Below are positions 35,767-44,710 of a DNA stretch of 64,000 nt, piece after piece. Both the position numbers and the translations under genes were made by a program. The first letter of the stretch is position 1. Every line of letters begins with the position of its first letter. Origin of the DNA: Galbibacter sp038433465 (lineage in GTDB: Bacteria > Bacteroidota > Bacteroidia > Flavobacteriales > Flavobacteriaceae); the NCBI RefSeq assembly GCF_038433465.1, contig NZ_JAESVF010000004.1:62001-126000 (forward strand). Reading direction: 5' to 3'. Under the pieces are notes generated by a model. It saw only the letters and a list, made by a program, of their open reading frames with translations. It was not told the DNA's origin and searched no databases.

Positions 35767-35876
35767 AAATTTGGAATGAAACTGTTGCTCATTTCGCGTA
35801 GATAATGAGTGGCTTGGGGTAGTTTTGAGAAGCTAAAAGTGTTTTAGAAATACTTTTAGCTTCTTTTGTTTTGTAG
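35767..35876 (+). repeat. 110-bp direct repeat with terminator, copy 1
   Basis: Starts at AAATTTGGAATGAAACTG and ends in TTTTGTTTTGTAG. It matches 39476-39585 over 110 bases with five mismatches and no gap. It contains the hairpin terminator called separately and lies between hppA and the first GLPGLI gene. Confidence 0.9.
35828..35873 (+). terminator. terminator after hppA (inside repeat copy 1)
   Basis: AGAAGCTAAAAGT pairs perfectly with ACTTTTAGCTTCT across an 11-base loop, followed by TTTGTTTTG. Confidence 0.85.
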
Positions 35877-36060
35877 TGAAAAGAAATAGCACACTTGACT
35901 TTTAAATGTATATGCTATAAGTATGTTAAAATTTTAATTGGGCATAAAAAATTTTCGATATTTTTCTATATTAGTTCAATTCATCGGAGTTTATAAGACT
36001 TTTAACGAGTATTAATTTAAACTCCATTAGAGTTTAGTTGTTTATTTTAAATGTTTTAAT

Positions 36061-36798
36061 ATGAAAAGACTAGTGGTAGTTTTGATTTTCTTGATTTCTA
36101 TTCAAAATGATTTATTTGCGCAAGGTTATACAGTTGTGTATGAAAAAGAATTAAAACCTAAGGTAGGAAATCAGTTAAATAGTATAACCGATCCAATTTT
36201 AAAAAAGCAAATAGAAGCTCAATTGGTTAAAGTAGAATTATACGAACTACTTCATAAAGACGGAATTTCCTCTTTTGCTAAGAAAAAAGATAGTGAGGAC
36301 AAAACTGACGGAACATTAGAGCTAGAGGGCACAACAAAAAAGCAGTCTGTCAAAGTAATCCGAATGGGCTCAAATGACGCTTCTACTTTGTATAAAGACC
36401 CAAAAAATGCAATTTATCTTGAAGCTACAAACTTGCTAGGTAAGGAGTTTCTTGTAAAAGATAACTTAACAAAGTTTGAATGGGATGTAACTGAAGAAAA
36501 AAAACCTATTGGGAAGTATATCTGTAAAAAAGCTACCGCTAAGGTAGGTGAGAAAATAATAACTGCTTGGTATACGCCTTCGATTCCTATTAGCGATGGT
36601 CCAAGCGAGTATTACGGACTTCCAGGACTTATCATTCAGCTTATAGATGATACTATTACATACAATGCATTGAGTGTGCAAGAAACTTCAGACATAACGA
36701 TTACAAAGCCTACCAAAGGAAAGGAAGTTACCAAGGAAGCATTTAAAAAACTTCAGCAAGAACAAATAGAGGCTTTAAAACAACAGTATAGTAATTAA
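36061..36798 (+). CDS. GLPGLI-family exported protein, module 1
   Basis: 245 residues. Signal peptide to about residue 21 (SIQNDLFAQ). The eponymous motif is exact, in SEYYGLPGLIIQLIDD, preceded by the family's IGKYICKKATAKVGEKIITAWYT and followed by a C-terminal helix rich in Lys and Gln. The family is confined to Bacteroidota and lacks a proven biochemical role; it usually sits beside an outer membrane barrel gene, as here (21 bases to the next start). A TATATTAG sequence lies about 90 bases upstream, in a segment also seen before the peptide gene at 39771. Unlike the second module, no peptide gene precedes it. Confidence 0.9.
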   Translation: MKRLVVVLIFLISIQNDLFAQGYTVVYEKELKPKVGNQLNSITDPILKKQIEAQLVKVELYELLHKDGISSFAKKKDSEDKTDGTLELEGTTKKQSVKVIRMGSNDASTLYKDPKNAIYLEATNLLGKEFLVKDNLTKFEWDVTEEKKPIGKYICKKATAKVGEKIITAWYTPSIPISDGPSEYYGLPGLIIQLIDDTITYNALSVQETSDITITKPTKGKEVTKEAFKKLQQEQIEALKQQYSN

Positions 36799-36819
36799 TT
36801 CCATTTTTTTACCTTTAAT

Positions 36820-39459
36820 ATGTTAAAAGCTAATCCATTAGCCATTTTTTATATTATTATCTTTTTAAGTTTTTCTAGTGGATTTTCGCAAACAGAAAAG
36901 AGACTTAAGGGAAAGCTGTTAGATATATCTAATGACACTATTATAGGAGCTTCAGTTGTGTTGAAAAATTCAGCTAACGAAATTATTACGTATACAATTT
37001 CTGACGAAAAAGGAAATTTTGAGCTAATAACTACTGCCACAGGTACAAATACATTAGAAATTTCCCATATTTCATACGCACTGTACACAGAAATAATCAA
37101 TCTTGTTGAGACGGAAATTAGTTATCCGCTAGAAATCGTATTACAACCCAATAGTAACGAGTTGGATGAAGTGGTTATTCAAGGAAGAAAAACGATTGCG
37201 CAACAGCGAGGAGATACATTGCGTTATAATCTCAATGTTTTAACTACGGGAAACGAACAAAAGTTAAAAGATATTATTGAAAAATTACCTGGATTAGAAA
37301 TCGACGAGAGCGGAAAAATAAAATCTGAAGGAAAAGTAATAGAGAACTTATTGGTAGATGGAAAACCTTTTTTTGGTGATAACCATAAAATAGCGACCGA
37401 TAATTTGAATGCGAAAATGATAAAGGGAGTTGACCTTATCCAAAACTATGAAAATTTTAGCGCTGTAAAAGATATTGAAGGAAGTGAAGAAACCGCATTA
37501 AACATTCAGATAAAAGAAGAATACCAAGGAAAACCTACGGGTAACATTGAAGCTTACGGGGCTTACAAAGAGCGTTATCGTTTTCATACCAATTTGTTTT
37601 CTTTTGCTAAAACGCACAACGTTAGTTTTATTGGAGACCTTAATAACACAGGGCAACAACCTATAAGCTTGTTAGATTTTCTTCAAATGGATAAAAGCAC
37701 GAATATTAAGAACGCAGAAGATGAAATATCTTCAATAAATACAAATTCAAATCTTCCAAGCTTTTTATTCGATAATGATAACCGAACAAAGCAACAATCA
37801 AAATTTGGAGCCTTAAATGCAGTTTTTACTCCTTTTAAAAATGTAGCAATAGATGCTTTTAGTATTTTGGATATTGAAAACATTAACAGTGAACAATTTT
37901 CTAGTCGGGAATATTTTTCACAAAACGAAACAATTTACAGTGAAGAATTGATACAAGATGATAATGATTTTTTAATCAATCAAACTAATATCAATATAGA
38001 ATACAAACCCGTAACAAATGGATTATTACAATATGCGTTGAATTACAACCCGCATAAAAACGAATTTTACACAACTATTGATGGCGAAGTAGATGCAAAG
38101 CAACAAAATACTGTGCAAAAAATTAATTCTAAAGGATACAGTTTAGGACAGAATTTAGGATATACTACGCGTTTGGCAAGAAATAAACTCTTTTCGGTAC
38201 ATGCGTTTTCCAATGTTGGGCGAGAATATACACAGCTCTACCTTTTGTCTAATCAAATACTATTTGATATAAACGACAGTATAAACCAACAAACAAAAAA
38301 CAATATAGAAGAATCGGGTTTGTATTCAAAATATACACAGCGTATTAAAAATCATATTCTAAAATTCAATTTGGGGTATGTTTGGCAAGAAAGCGAATTT
38401 TACAATACATCATTTTCTAAAGATTCTATTAACACGAACAGCCAAAATTACGGATACGCAGGAACTTCTATCGAAAAGAAAGAGGGTTTTTTTCAATATA
38501 AAGCTTTGCTAAATTTACGTAATTATGAGCTTTCATATCAGCAAAAAAATGAAAATACTTGGCTGTTTTTACCAGCATTAGAAAGTAAACTGCAGTTTTC
38601 AGAAAGGCATTACACCTCATTTAAATACACTAGGCAAACAGGGTTTTCTGTTGCTGAACAATTGAACGCTTTTTCGTATGCTATCGATTATCGAAATTTT
38701 CGCTTGGCAAGTGTTGCCGAGAATCAAATCCCTATTCTTAACGACCGATTTGAATTCCAATATTTTTATTTGAATCTTTACAGCGGAACGCAAGTTTTCT
38801 TCAATTCACTTTATAATGAAAGTAAAAATTACATCGGTGTGAACAGTGAAGTTGTTGGGAGTTATAATTACTCAACAACATTAAATACTCCTTATAAAAG
38901 TAATTGGATAAATACACTTCGTTTTCAAACTCGTATTAAGCCACTTAAAGTTATTTTTAAAACAAACCTTGAGTACACTCGCAATGTGTTTAATAACTAT
39001 GTTAGTGCGATTCAAAATAAGGCTATTAACAAGCGATATATTATAAAACCGTCTCTAACCAGTTATTATAAAGACGCATGGTTGAATTATGAATTAGGAG
39101 TAGATTACGAGCAAAACAATACTCTTTTTGAAGTTACACAATTAGAAAATAGAGGTCGTAAACTAAGTCCATTTATTAACCTTAAAGGTGTATTTGCTCA
39201 GTATTGGAGTTATTGCCTTAATAATGCATGGTCTTTTTATAAAACTGAAAATATCGAAAGAGATTTTTACCAACTCGATTTTGAAGTCAAATATCATAAG
39301 AGCGATTCAAAATTTAGTTATTGGCTATCTGGAGAAAATATTTTAAATATTTCAAGTACAGAAATTGTAGAAGCCAATGCCTTGCAAAATAGCATTTCAC
39401 GAAATGTTATTTATAGAATGCCAGGATATATTGGAGTAGGGGCATCGTATGATTTTTAA
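36820..39459 (+). CDS. TonB-receptor-like outer membrane barrel with carboxypeptidase-like domain, module 1
   Basis: 879 residues. Signal peptide to about 24 (SSGFSQ), a carboxypeptidase-regulatory-like sandwich (KRLKGKLLDISNDTIIGASVVL to about 110), a TonB-box-like LDEVVIQGRK, then a plug-like segment with LKDIIEKLPGLEIDESGKIKSEGK and ENLLVDGKPFFGD. The remainder is barrel strands, with the last residues GYIGVGASYDF. Such barrels without a SusD partner are frequent in flavobacteria. Here the partner is the GLPGLI protein directly upstream. Cargo unknown; import or export of a peptide or a role in outer membrane assembly are both possible. A 110-bp repeat with a terminator follows. Confidence 0.88.
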   Translation: MLKANPLAIFYIIIFLSFSSGFSQTEKRLKGKLLDISNDTIIGASVVLKNSANEIITYTISDEKGNFELITTATGTNTLEISHISYALYTEIINLVETEISYPLEIVLQPNSNELDEVVIQGRKTIAQQRGDTLRYNLNVLTTGNEQKLKDIIEKLPGLEIDESGKIKSEGKVIENLLVDGKPFFGDNHKIATDNLNAKMIKGVDLIQNYENFSAVKDIEGSEETALNIQIKEEYQGKPTGNIEAYGAYKERYRFHTNLFSFAKTHNVSFIGDLNNTGQQPISLLDFLQMDKSTNIKNAEDEISSINTNSNLPSFLFDNDNRTKQQSKFGALNAVFTPFKNVAIDAFSILDIENINSEQFSSREYFSQNETIYSEELIQDDNDFLINQTNINIEYKPVTNGLLQYALNYNPHKNEFYTTIDGEVDAKQQNTVQKINSKGYSLGQNLGYTTRLARNKLFSVHAFSNVGREYTQLYLLSNQILFDINDSINQQTKNNIEESGLYSKYTQRIKNHILKFNLGYVWQESEFYNTSFSKDSINTNSQNYGYAGTSIEKKEGFFQYKALLNLRNYELSYQQKNENTWLFLPALESKLQFSERHYTSFKYTRQTGFSVAEQLNAFSYAIDYRNFRLASVAENQIPILNDRFEFQYFYLNLYSGTQVFFNSLYNESKNYIGVNSEVVGSYNYSTTLNTPYKSNWINTLRFQTRIKPLKVIFKTNLEYTRNVFNNYVSAIQNKAINKRYIIKPSLTSYYKDAWLNYELGVDYEQNNTLFEVTQLENRGRKLSPFINLKGVFAQYWSYCLNNAWSFYKTENIERDFYQLDFEVKYHKSDSKFSYWLSGENILNISSTEIVEANALQNSISRNVIYRMPGYIGVGASYDF

Positions 39460-39475
39460 ATAAAATTACATTTAT

Positions 39476-39585
39476 AAATTTGAAATGAAACTGTTGCTCA
39501 TTTCACGTTGATAATGATTGGCTTAGGGTAGTTTTGAGAAGCTAAAAGTGTTTTAGAAATACTTTTAGCTTCTTTTGTTTTGTAG
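39476..39585 (+). repeat. 110-bp direct repeat with terminator, copy 2
   Basis: About 95 percent identical to 35767-35876. It lies between module 1 and the peptide gene that opens module 2. Confidence 0.9.
39537..39582 (+). terminator. terminator after module 1 (inside repeat copy 2)
   Basis: Same perfect 13-bp stem AGAAGCTAAAAGT / ACTTTTAGCTTCT as in copy 1, followed by TTTGTTTTG. Confidence 0.85.
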
Positions 39586-39712
39586 CGTAAGCTTATATAA
39601 AAGGTAATTCTAGAGTTGCTTATATTCTCAATAAAAGTGTTAAAAACCTAATTTTTTATATAAAATTTTCTAAAATTATTTTTTATTTTCTATATTAGTA
39701 TCATTTAGCGAA

Positions 39713-39726
39713 CAAAAGGCCTTTTG
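39713..39726. promoter_or_regulatory. 14-bp perfect palindrome upstream of the peptide gene
   Basis: CAAAAGGCCTTTTG, 45 bases before the peptide ATG and downstream of the TATATTAG segment shared with module 1. It could be an operator or a 5' UTR hairpin; no regulator gene is adjacent. Confidence 0.35.
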
Positions 39727-39770
39727 ACGATGTTGATAAACATAATTAATTAACTTAAATTTTAAACATT

Positions 39771-39998
39771 ATGAAAAATTTATTTTTTGCTTTAGTTTTT
39801 ATGCTAATAGGAACTTTTGCGTTTGGAGGTAATATGAATAGCTCTTCTGTTGAAGTTGATTTAAATGAAGATTTAGTTTGTGGGTTCGAACTTTCATGGC
39901 AGACCGATGGTCCTTATGGATCCGGGAGCTCATGGTTTGATTGCGATGGTTGGGATATGGATGATATTATGTATATGATTGAAGAAATGTTTTTTTAA
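39771..39998 (+). CDS. small secreted peptide or protein, acidic, two-Cys
   Basis: 75 residues. A clear signal peptide (MKNLFFALVFMLIGTFAFGG) leaves a mature chain of about 55 residues that is strongly acidic and aromatic: three Trp, two Cys (37 and 58) that could form one disulfide, a Gly/Ser loop (DGPYGSGSSWFD) and an acidic tail DGWDMDDIMYMIEEMFF. I know of short flavobacterial exported proteins with a nearly identical leader, but no named family. A hairpin terminator follows 14 bases after the stop and before the GLPGLI gene, so this gene is likely expressed far above the downstream pair. It may be substrate, signal or partner of the GLPGLI/barrel proteins; this is inference. Confidence 0.75.
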   Translation: MKNLFFALVFMLIGTFAFGGNMNSSSVEVDLNEDLVCGFELSWQTDGPYGSGSSWFDCDGWDMDDIMYMIEEMFF

Positions 39999-40011
39999 AA
40001 AAACTAATAAC

Positions 40012-40040
40012 AAATTGGGTTCTTAAAAGAGCCCAATTTT
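40012..40040 (+). terminator. terminator or attenuator between peptide and GLPGLI genes
   Basis: AAATTGGGTTCTT pairs with AAGAGCCCAATTT (one wobble pair) around a tiny loop, followed by TTAATTT. It lies inside a same-strand cluster, typical of partial readthrough designs. Confidence 0.75.
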
Positions 40041-40052
40041 AATTTACTAACT

Positions 40053-40844
40053 ATGAAATTACTCATTACGATTATATTAATGTTGGTTTGTAATATCCAT
40101 ATGTTTTCTCAAAATTTTAAAGGGATTGCGACCTATAAATACCAAATACCAAATGAAACATTATTGATTAAAACAGCTACTCTTGAGTTTAATCAAAATG
40201 AAACATTATTCTCATACAATAGATTAAAAGGTACAGATGAGCAAGTTGGAACTAAAATGGTGAATAATAGTGAAAAAATAAATATCACTATTAGTACTCA
40301 AGATGAGCAAGGGTTTAGTACGTATAGAGATTATTCTTCTAAAGAAATTATAAATAGGTCTTCTAAAATTGGGAATCTATTTAATGCTTTTATTTATGAT
40401 GATAAATGGATTGAAATAGAATGGAAAATAATAGATGAATATAAAATGATAGGTAAGTATAATTCTCAAAAGGCTATTGGAGATTATAGAGGGCGGACTT
40501 ATACTGTATGGTTTACTGAAGAAATCCCTTTACCATATGGTCCGTGGAAATTATTTGGTTTACCTGGATTAATAATTGAAGCCAAAGACGCTGAAAATAT
40601 GTTCATGGCAAAATTAACTTCTATAAAGTACCCGTGTGACTGTAACTTTATGATTGAAAAACCTAGTGCTCCAGAGAAAAAAACTGTACAAGAATATGTT
40701 GAGTTTCGAGAAAATATTAATAAAATGATTTTCGAAAAAATGAGATCTCGATTGCCAAGAGAAAAAGCAAATAGTATGACGTACAATGAAAAGAATGGTG
40801 AAAAAAGAAAATATTGGGATGAAAAAGTTTTTGAATGGGAGTAG
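40053..40844 (+). CDS. GLPGLI-family exported protein, module 2
   Basis: 263 residues. Signal peptide (LITIILMLVCNIHMFSQN), a beta-rich middle and the exact motif WKLFGLPGLIIEAKDAENMFMAKL, preceded by MIGKYNSQKAIGDYRGRTYTVWFTEEIPLPYGP. A Cys pair (KYPCDCNFM) follows. The C-terminus is a charged helix (NKMIFEKMRSRLPREKANSM). It is clearly related to the protein at 36061 but strongly diverged from it outside the motif. The peptide gene lies upstream, past a terminator, and the barrel gene 215 bases downstream; that gap has no gene I can support. Confidence 0.9.
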   Translation: MKLLITIILMLVCNIHMFSQNFKGIATYKYQIPNETLLIKTATLEFNQNETLFSYNRLKGTDEQVGTKMVNNSEKINITISTQDEQGFSTYRDYSSKEIINRSSKIGNLFNAFIYDDKWIEIEWKIIDEYKMIGKYNSQKAIGDYRGRTYTVWFTEEIPLPYGPWKLFGLPGLIIEAKDAENMFMAKLTSIKYPCDCNFMIEKPSAPEKKTVQEYVEFRENINKMIFEKMRSRLPREKANSMTYNEKNGEKRKYWDEKVFEWE

Positions 40845-41059
40845 GCGTTGAGAGAATCATCAACCTTAATAAACTTTTTGAGTGTTAAAAAGATAAGAGA
40901 GGATGGAGCCATTTGGTCACATGAGTTTGTCTGTCGATGTAGTAATTACACCTGTGAAATTTGATGAGTACGAGTACTAATTAATTCTATATCTAATAGG
41001 GAAACTAGTATATCTATATTTATTGTTTATAGATATAACCAAGAAGAAATTATTTACGA

Positions 41060-43744
41060 ATGGGAAGAAAATGCTGTTGCACATTAAAAACTACATTTAT
41101 AATTATATTATTAAGTGTTGTACATAATGTGTGTATTGCACAAACCACTATTCGAGGGAATGTAAAAGACAGCATCGAGAGTATTGCTTCAGCCAGCGTT
41201 ATTTTAAAAGACTCTACAAATACTTCTATCATTAGCTATACATATTCAGATGCTTCAGGAAACTTTATCTTATATCCAAAGAAAAACGGGACATATAATC
41301 TTGTAGTAGCTTCACTTGGGTATGAATCAAAAACAATTCCTGTACAGCTTTCAGCAGAAAAAAAAGAAATTGAAATAGAGATTCTGTTAAAAGAAAAGCC
41401 ATTAACACTTAATGAAGTTATCATTGAAACAGAGGTTCCTATTGCTGTTTCAAAAGACACTATTAACTACAAAACAAAATTTTTTGTTGACGGTACAGAG
41501 CAATCTGTTGAAGATTTACTTAAAAAAATTCCCGGACTTCAAGTAGACAATAACGGCACGATAAAAGTTGGTAATAAAGAAATTGAAAAACTTATGGTAG
41601 AGGGCGATGACCTCTTTGAGAAAGGCTATAAGATACTCTCTAAAAATATGCCAGCTTATCCAATAGAGGAAGTGGAAGTGTTACGTAATTATTCAAATAA
41701 TCGATTGCTCAAAAATATTGAAGAAAGTGATAAGGTTGCCTTGAACTTAAAACTCGATGAAAAATCAAAAAGGATATGGTTTGGTAATATAGAAGCTAGC
41801 TTTGGAAATGATAATTTTTATCAATTAAAAGCAAACCTTATGAATTTTGGCAAAAAAAATAAATATTATTTTTTCACCAATCTTAACAATATTGGTTTCG
41901 ATGCAACAGGAGATATACAACATTTAATTAAACCGTTTAGAATTAATGAGCCCGCTAGTATTGGAGATAACCAAAGCGCTAATGAGATATTAAATTTATC
42001 TGCCTCCAATTTAAATTTTGAACAAGACCGTGTAGACTTTAACAATGCCGAGTTACTTTCTTTAAATGCAATTTTTAACCCGACAAAAAAACTTAAAATT
42101 AAAACATTAGGTTTTTTTAATTGGGATGAAACAAGCTTCTATAAAAACAGCATTGACGAAGTTAATTTTGGAGATACAAACTTTACAAATACCGAAACTT
42201 ATAAGCTTAAAAATAAAAGAAAGATTGCTTTTGGAAAACTAGACATTACTTATAATAGTTCGGAAACTAAGATGCTCGAAGCTACAACAAAGTTTAATAG
42301 TGGGAATTTTAACGACCAAACAAATTTAGTTTTTAATGGTAGTAGTACCGTTGAAGGCTTAAAAAGTAATAATACGCTTTTTGACCAAAAAATAAATTAT
42401 ACAAACAAGTTTAAAGAGAAAAAAGTTTTTTTACTAACGGGAAGGTACATCAATGAGCAAACACCTCAAAATTATCAAATCAATCAATTTTATTACCAAG
42501 AACTGTTTCCAGAAAACCAAAACGCTAATAACGTTAAGCAATACAGTAGTAATTTAATGCAATACATTGGAGTTAATGCACATTTACTTGATAGAAAACA
42601 AAACGGGAATTTATTAGAAATTCAAGTAGGAAACGAATTGAGAAATGATAAACTCAACTCGAGTTTTTTGTTGTTGGAAGATAAAGACTTCCTTATTGAT
42701 CCTGAAGATTATCAAAACAATACTAAATATTTAGTGAACAACTTATTTGCTAAAACTAAGTATCAACATAAATTAAATAAAGTAAGTTTAACAGCAAAAC
42801 TAAACATTCATCAATTATACAATTCGCTGGAGAATAACAATATATCAACTTCTCAAAGTCCGTTTTTTATGAACCCTAGTTTGAGCGCTAAATGGGAGTT
42901 AAATGATAAAAACGAGTTCAATATTTCATATGCATATAACACCACAAATGCTAAGATTTTAGATGTTTATAGCAATTTTATCCTGACAGATTTTCGTTTG
43001 TTTATAAAAGGAACAAGCAATTTTAATCAATTAGAAGCGACATCATTATTTATAAATTATCAATTAGGAAATTATTTTGACCGCTTTTTTGCTAATACTT
43101 TTATCAGTTATACCAAAAGTCACGATTTCTTTTCAACGAGTACCTACATTGCGCAAAATTATACACAGGCAGAAAAAATATTGATTCATGACCGAGAGTT
43201 TTTTAGTGTAAACTCGACAGTCGACTATTACTTAAAATTTGTAAAAACCAATTTAAAGTTAGATTTAGGCTACAGTAAAAGCAATTATAAAAACGTTGTA
43301 AACACGTCTGATTTAAGAGAGGTTAAATCTAACAATTACAACTATGGAGTTGAAGTCCGTTCTGGATTTAATGGCTTATTTAACTTTCATTTTGGTACTA
43401 AATGGACTTCAAATGAAATAAAAACTAGTATAAAAAATACCTATACAAATAATAAAAGCTTTTTAGACTTTACATTCCGATTCAATGAAAAATTTAATGT
43501 GCAATTACAGTCTGAACGCTATTATTTTGGTAATATCGATACTAATAATACGTACTATTTCTTAGACATAGAGTCGCGATATACTATTGTGAAAAATAAA
43601 TTATCGGTTGGGATAAGCGGGAAAAATCTTTTCAATACTAAAACTTTTACCACCTATAATATTAGTGATATAGGGAATTCGACAACCCAATATCGATTAC
43701 TTCCAAGGTATGTTCTCGCAAAGATTGAATACCGTTTTAAATAA
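41060..43744 (+). CDS. TonB-receptor-like outer membrane barrel with carboxypeptidase-like domain, module 2
   Basis: 894 residues, same architecture as the protein at 36820: a signal peptide starting unusually with three Cys (MGRKCCCTLKTTFIIILLSVVHNVCIAQ), sandwich domain TTIRGNVKDSIESIASASVILKD to about 115, TonB-box-like LNEVIIETE, plug-like VEDLLKKIPGLQVDNNGTIKVGNKEIEKLMVEGDDLFEKG, then barrel strands ending in YVLAKIEYRF. The motif LP/IPGL-x(4-6)-G-x-I links the two paralogs. No other in-frame ATG gives a better signal peptide. It closes module 2 and converges with the deoxynucleoside kinase gene 45 bases later. Confidence 0.88.
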   Translation: MGRKCCCTLKTTFIIILLSVVHNVCIAQTTIRGNVKDSIESIASASVILKDSTNTSIISYTYSDASGNFILYPKKNGTYNLVVASLGYESKTIPVQLSAEKKEIEIEILLKEKPLTLNEVIIETEVPIAVSKDTINYKTKFFVDGTEQSVEDLLKKIPGLQVDNNGTIKVGNKEIEKLMVEGDDLFEKGYKILSKNMPAYPIEEVEVLRNYSNNRLLKNIEESDKVALNLKLDEKSKRIWFGNIEASFGNDNFYQLKANLMNFGKKNKYYFFTNLNNIGFDATGDIQHLIKPFRINEPASIGDNQSANEILNLSASNLNFEQDRVDFNNAELLSLNAIFNPTKKLKIKTLGFFNWDETSFYKNSIDEVNFGDTNFTNTETYKLKNKRKIAFGKLDITYNSSETKMLEATTKFNSGNFNDQTNLVFNGSSTVEGLKSNNTLFDQKINYTNKFKEKKVFLLTGRYINEQTPQNYQINQFYYQELFPENQNANNVKQYSSNLMQYIGVNAHLLDRKQNGNLLEIQVGNELRNDKLNSSFLLLEDKDFLIDPEDYQNNTKYLVNNLFAKTKYQHKLNKVSLTAKLNIHQLYNSLENNNISTSQSPFFMNPSLSAKWELNDKNEFNISYAYNTTNAKILDVYSNFILTDFRLFIKGTSNFNQLEATSLFINYQLGNYFDRFFANTFISYTKSHDFFSTSTYIAQNYTQAEKILIHDREFFSVNSTVDYYLKFVKTNLKLDLGYSKSNYKNVVNTSDLREVKSNNYNYGVEVRSGFNGLFNFHFGTKWTSNEIKTSIKNTYTNNKSFLDFTFRFNEKFNVQLQSERYYFGNIDTNNTYYFLDIESRYTIVKNKLSVGISGKNLFNTKTFTTYNISDIGNSTTQYRLLPRYVLAKIEYRFK

Positions 43745-43789
43745 GAAATATTTTTGTTTTAGCTGTATTATAGTTTAAGACGTTCCTCT

Positions 43790-44404
43790 CTAAAACAATC
43801 CGTTAATTTCGGCGTCGATTCTATTAATAATTTCTCCTAAATCTTCTGGGTTGTCAACAAAATCGTATTTATCTACATCTATAATTAAAAGTTTTCCTTT
43901 GTCGTATGTATGGATAAAAGCTTCGTAACGTTCGTTGAGTCGGCTTAAATAATCGATAGAGATAGAATTTTCGTATTCTCGCCCGCGTTTATGAATTTGG
44001 TTTACCAAATTTGGAATGGAGCTTCGAAGGTAAATAAGTAAATCGGGTGCTTGTACAAGACTTTCCATAAGCTCAAAAAGCGATGCGTAGTTTTCGAAAT
44101 CTCTATTGGTCATTAACCCCATTGAGTGCAGGTTGGGTGCAAAAATATGAGCATCTTCGTAGATGGTTCTGTCTTGAATGATTTTTTTTCCGCTTTCGCG
44201 AATTTCAAGAATTTGTCGAAATCTGCTATTCAAGAAATAGATTTGCAGGTTAAAACTCCAACGTTCCATTTGTGTATAGAAATCGTCTAGGTACGGATTG
44301 TCTACTACATCTTCAAAGTGTGGTTCCCAGTTAAAGTGTTTGGCTAAGAGCCTTGTAAGGGTTGTTTTTCCTGCGCCTATATTACCTGCAATTGCAACGT
44401 GCAT
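43790..44404 (-). CDS. deoxynucleoside kinase
   Basis: 204 residues. Phosphorylates deoxynucleosides in the salvage pathway. The P-loop is AIAGNIGAGKTTLTRLLA at the extreme N-terminus, followed by FEDVVDNPYLDDFY, the substrate pocket FNLQIYFLNSRFRQI, the ERS/DRT-type motif IIQDRTIYEDAHIF and the lid region IHKRGREYENSISIDYLSRL. It belongs to the dCK/dGK-like family; which base it prefers cannot be read reliably. It is convergent with the barrel gene and divergent from metK. It would act on the nucleosides imported by a CNT transporter such as that at 23.8 kb. Confidence 0.93.
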   Translation of the reverse strand: MHVAIAGNIGAGKTTLTRLLAKHFNWEPHFEDVVDNPYLDDFYTQMERWSFNLQIYFLNSRFRQILEIRESGKKIIQDRTIYEDAHIFAPNLHSMGLMTNRDFENYASLFELMESLVQAPDLLIYLRSSIPNLVNQIHKRGREYENSISIDYLSRLNERYEAFIHTYDKGKLLIIDVDKYDFVDNPEDLGEIINRIDAEINGLF

Positions 44405-44531
44405 GGGATTTCGGTTTTATAAATTAATAACTTTGGTAAATATACAAGTTATGCCGGTTTGATGAAAAATAATTTCTTTTACTTTAATACCTAAATGTTG
44501 ATGGTATTTAGGCAAGAATACGCAAGTACCA

Positions 44532-44602
44532 GTTACTAGCCCCGATAGAGCCAACTACCGTGTAGTGGCGAAAGCCTGCCTATCGTTAGGCAGGCGGGTA
44601 AC
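44532..44602. repeat. REP-like structured intergenic element
   Basis: Bounded by GTTAC and GTAAC, which pair. Inside are two hairpins: ACTAC-cgt-GTAGT (44554-44566) and a perfect 9-bp stem GCCTGCCTA / TAGGCAGGC with a TCGT loop (44574-44595). A CCC and a GGG can extend the closing stem, so the element folds as a two-armed clover. GC-rich compared with its surroundings. Confidence 0.65.
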
Positions 44603-44694
44603 AGCATTTGTAAAAATGCGTATAGAAAGTGCTTCTAACAAAAATGATTTTTTTAAAAAAAGTGTTAAACATTTTTAAGTTACAATCTAATGCG

Positions 44695-44702
44695 TACATT
44701 TG
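44695..44702 (+). promoter_or_regulatory. -7 box of the metK leader
   Basis: TACATTTG fits TAnnTTTG and ends 8 bases before the SAM-II aptamer, so transcription would start right at the aptamer. Confidence 0.55.
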
Positions 44703-44710
44703 CATAGAAT

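Noticed and set aside
35767..39585. Direct repeats as a composite transposon around module 1
   Set aside because: The 110-bp copies have no transposase and no terminal inverted repeats; they are terminator cassettes.
40845..40964. 39 open codons in frame after the second GLPGLI stop
   Set aside because: Readthrough of the TAG would be needed; no start codon or family match, so treated as non-coding.
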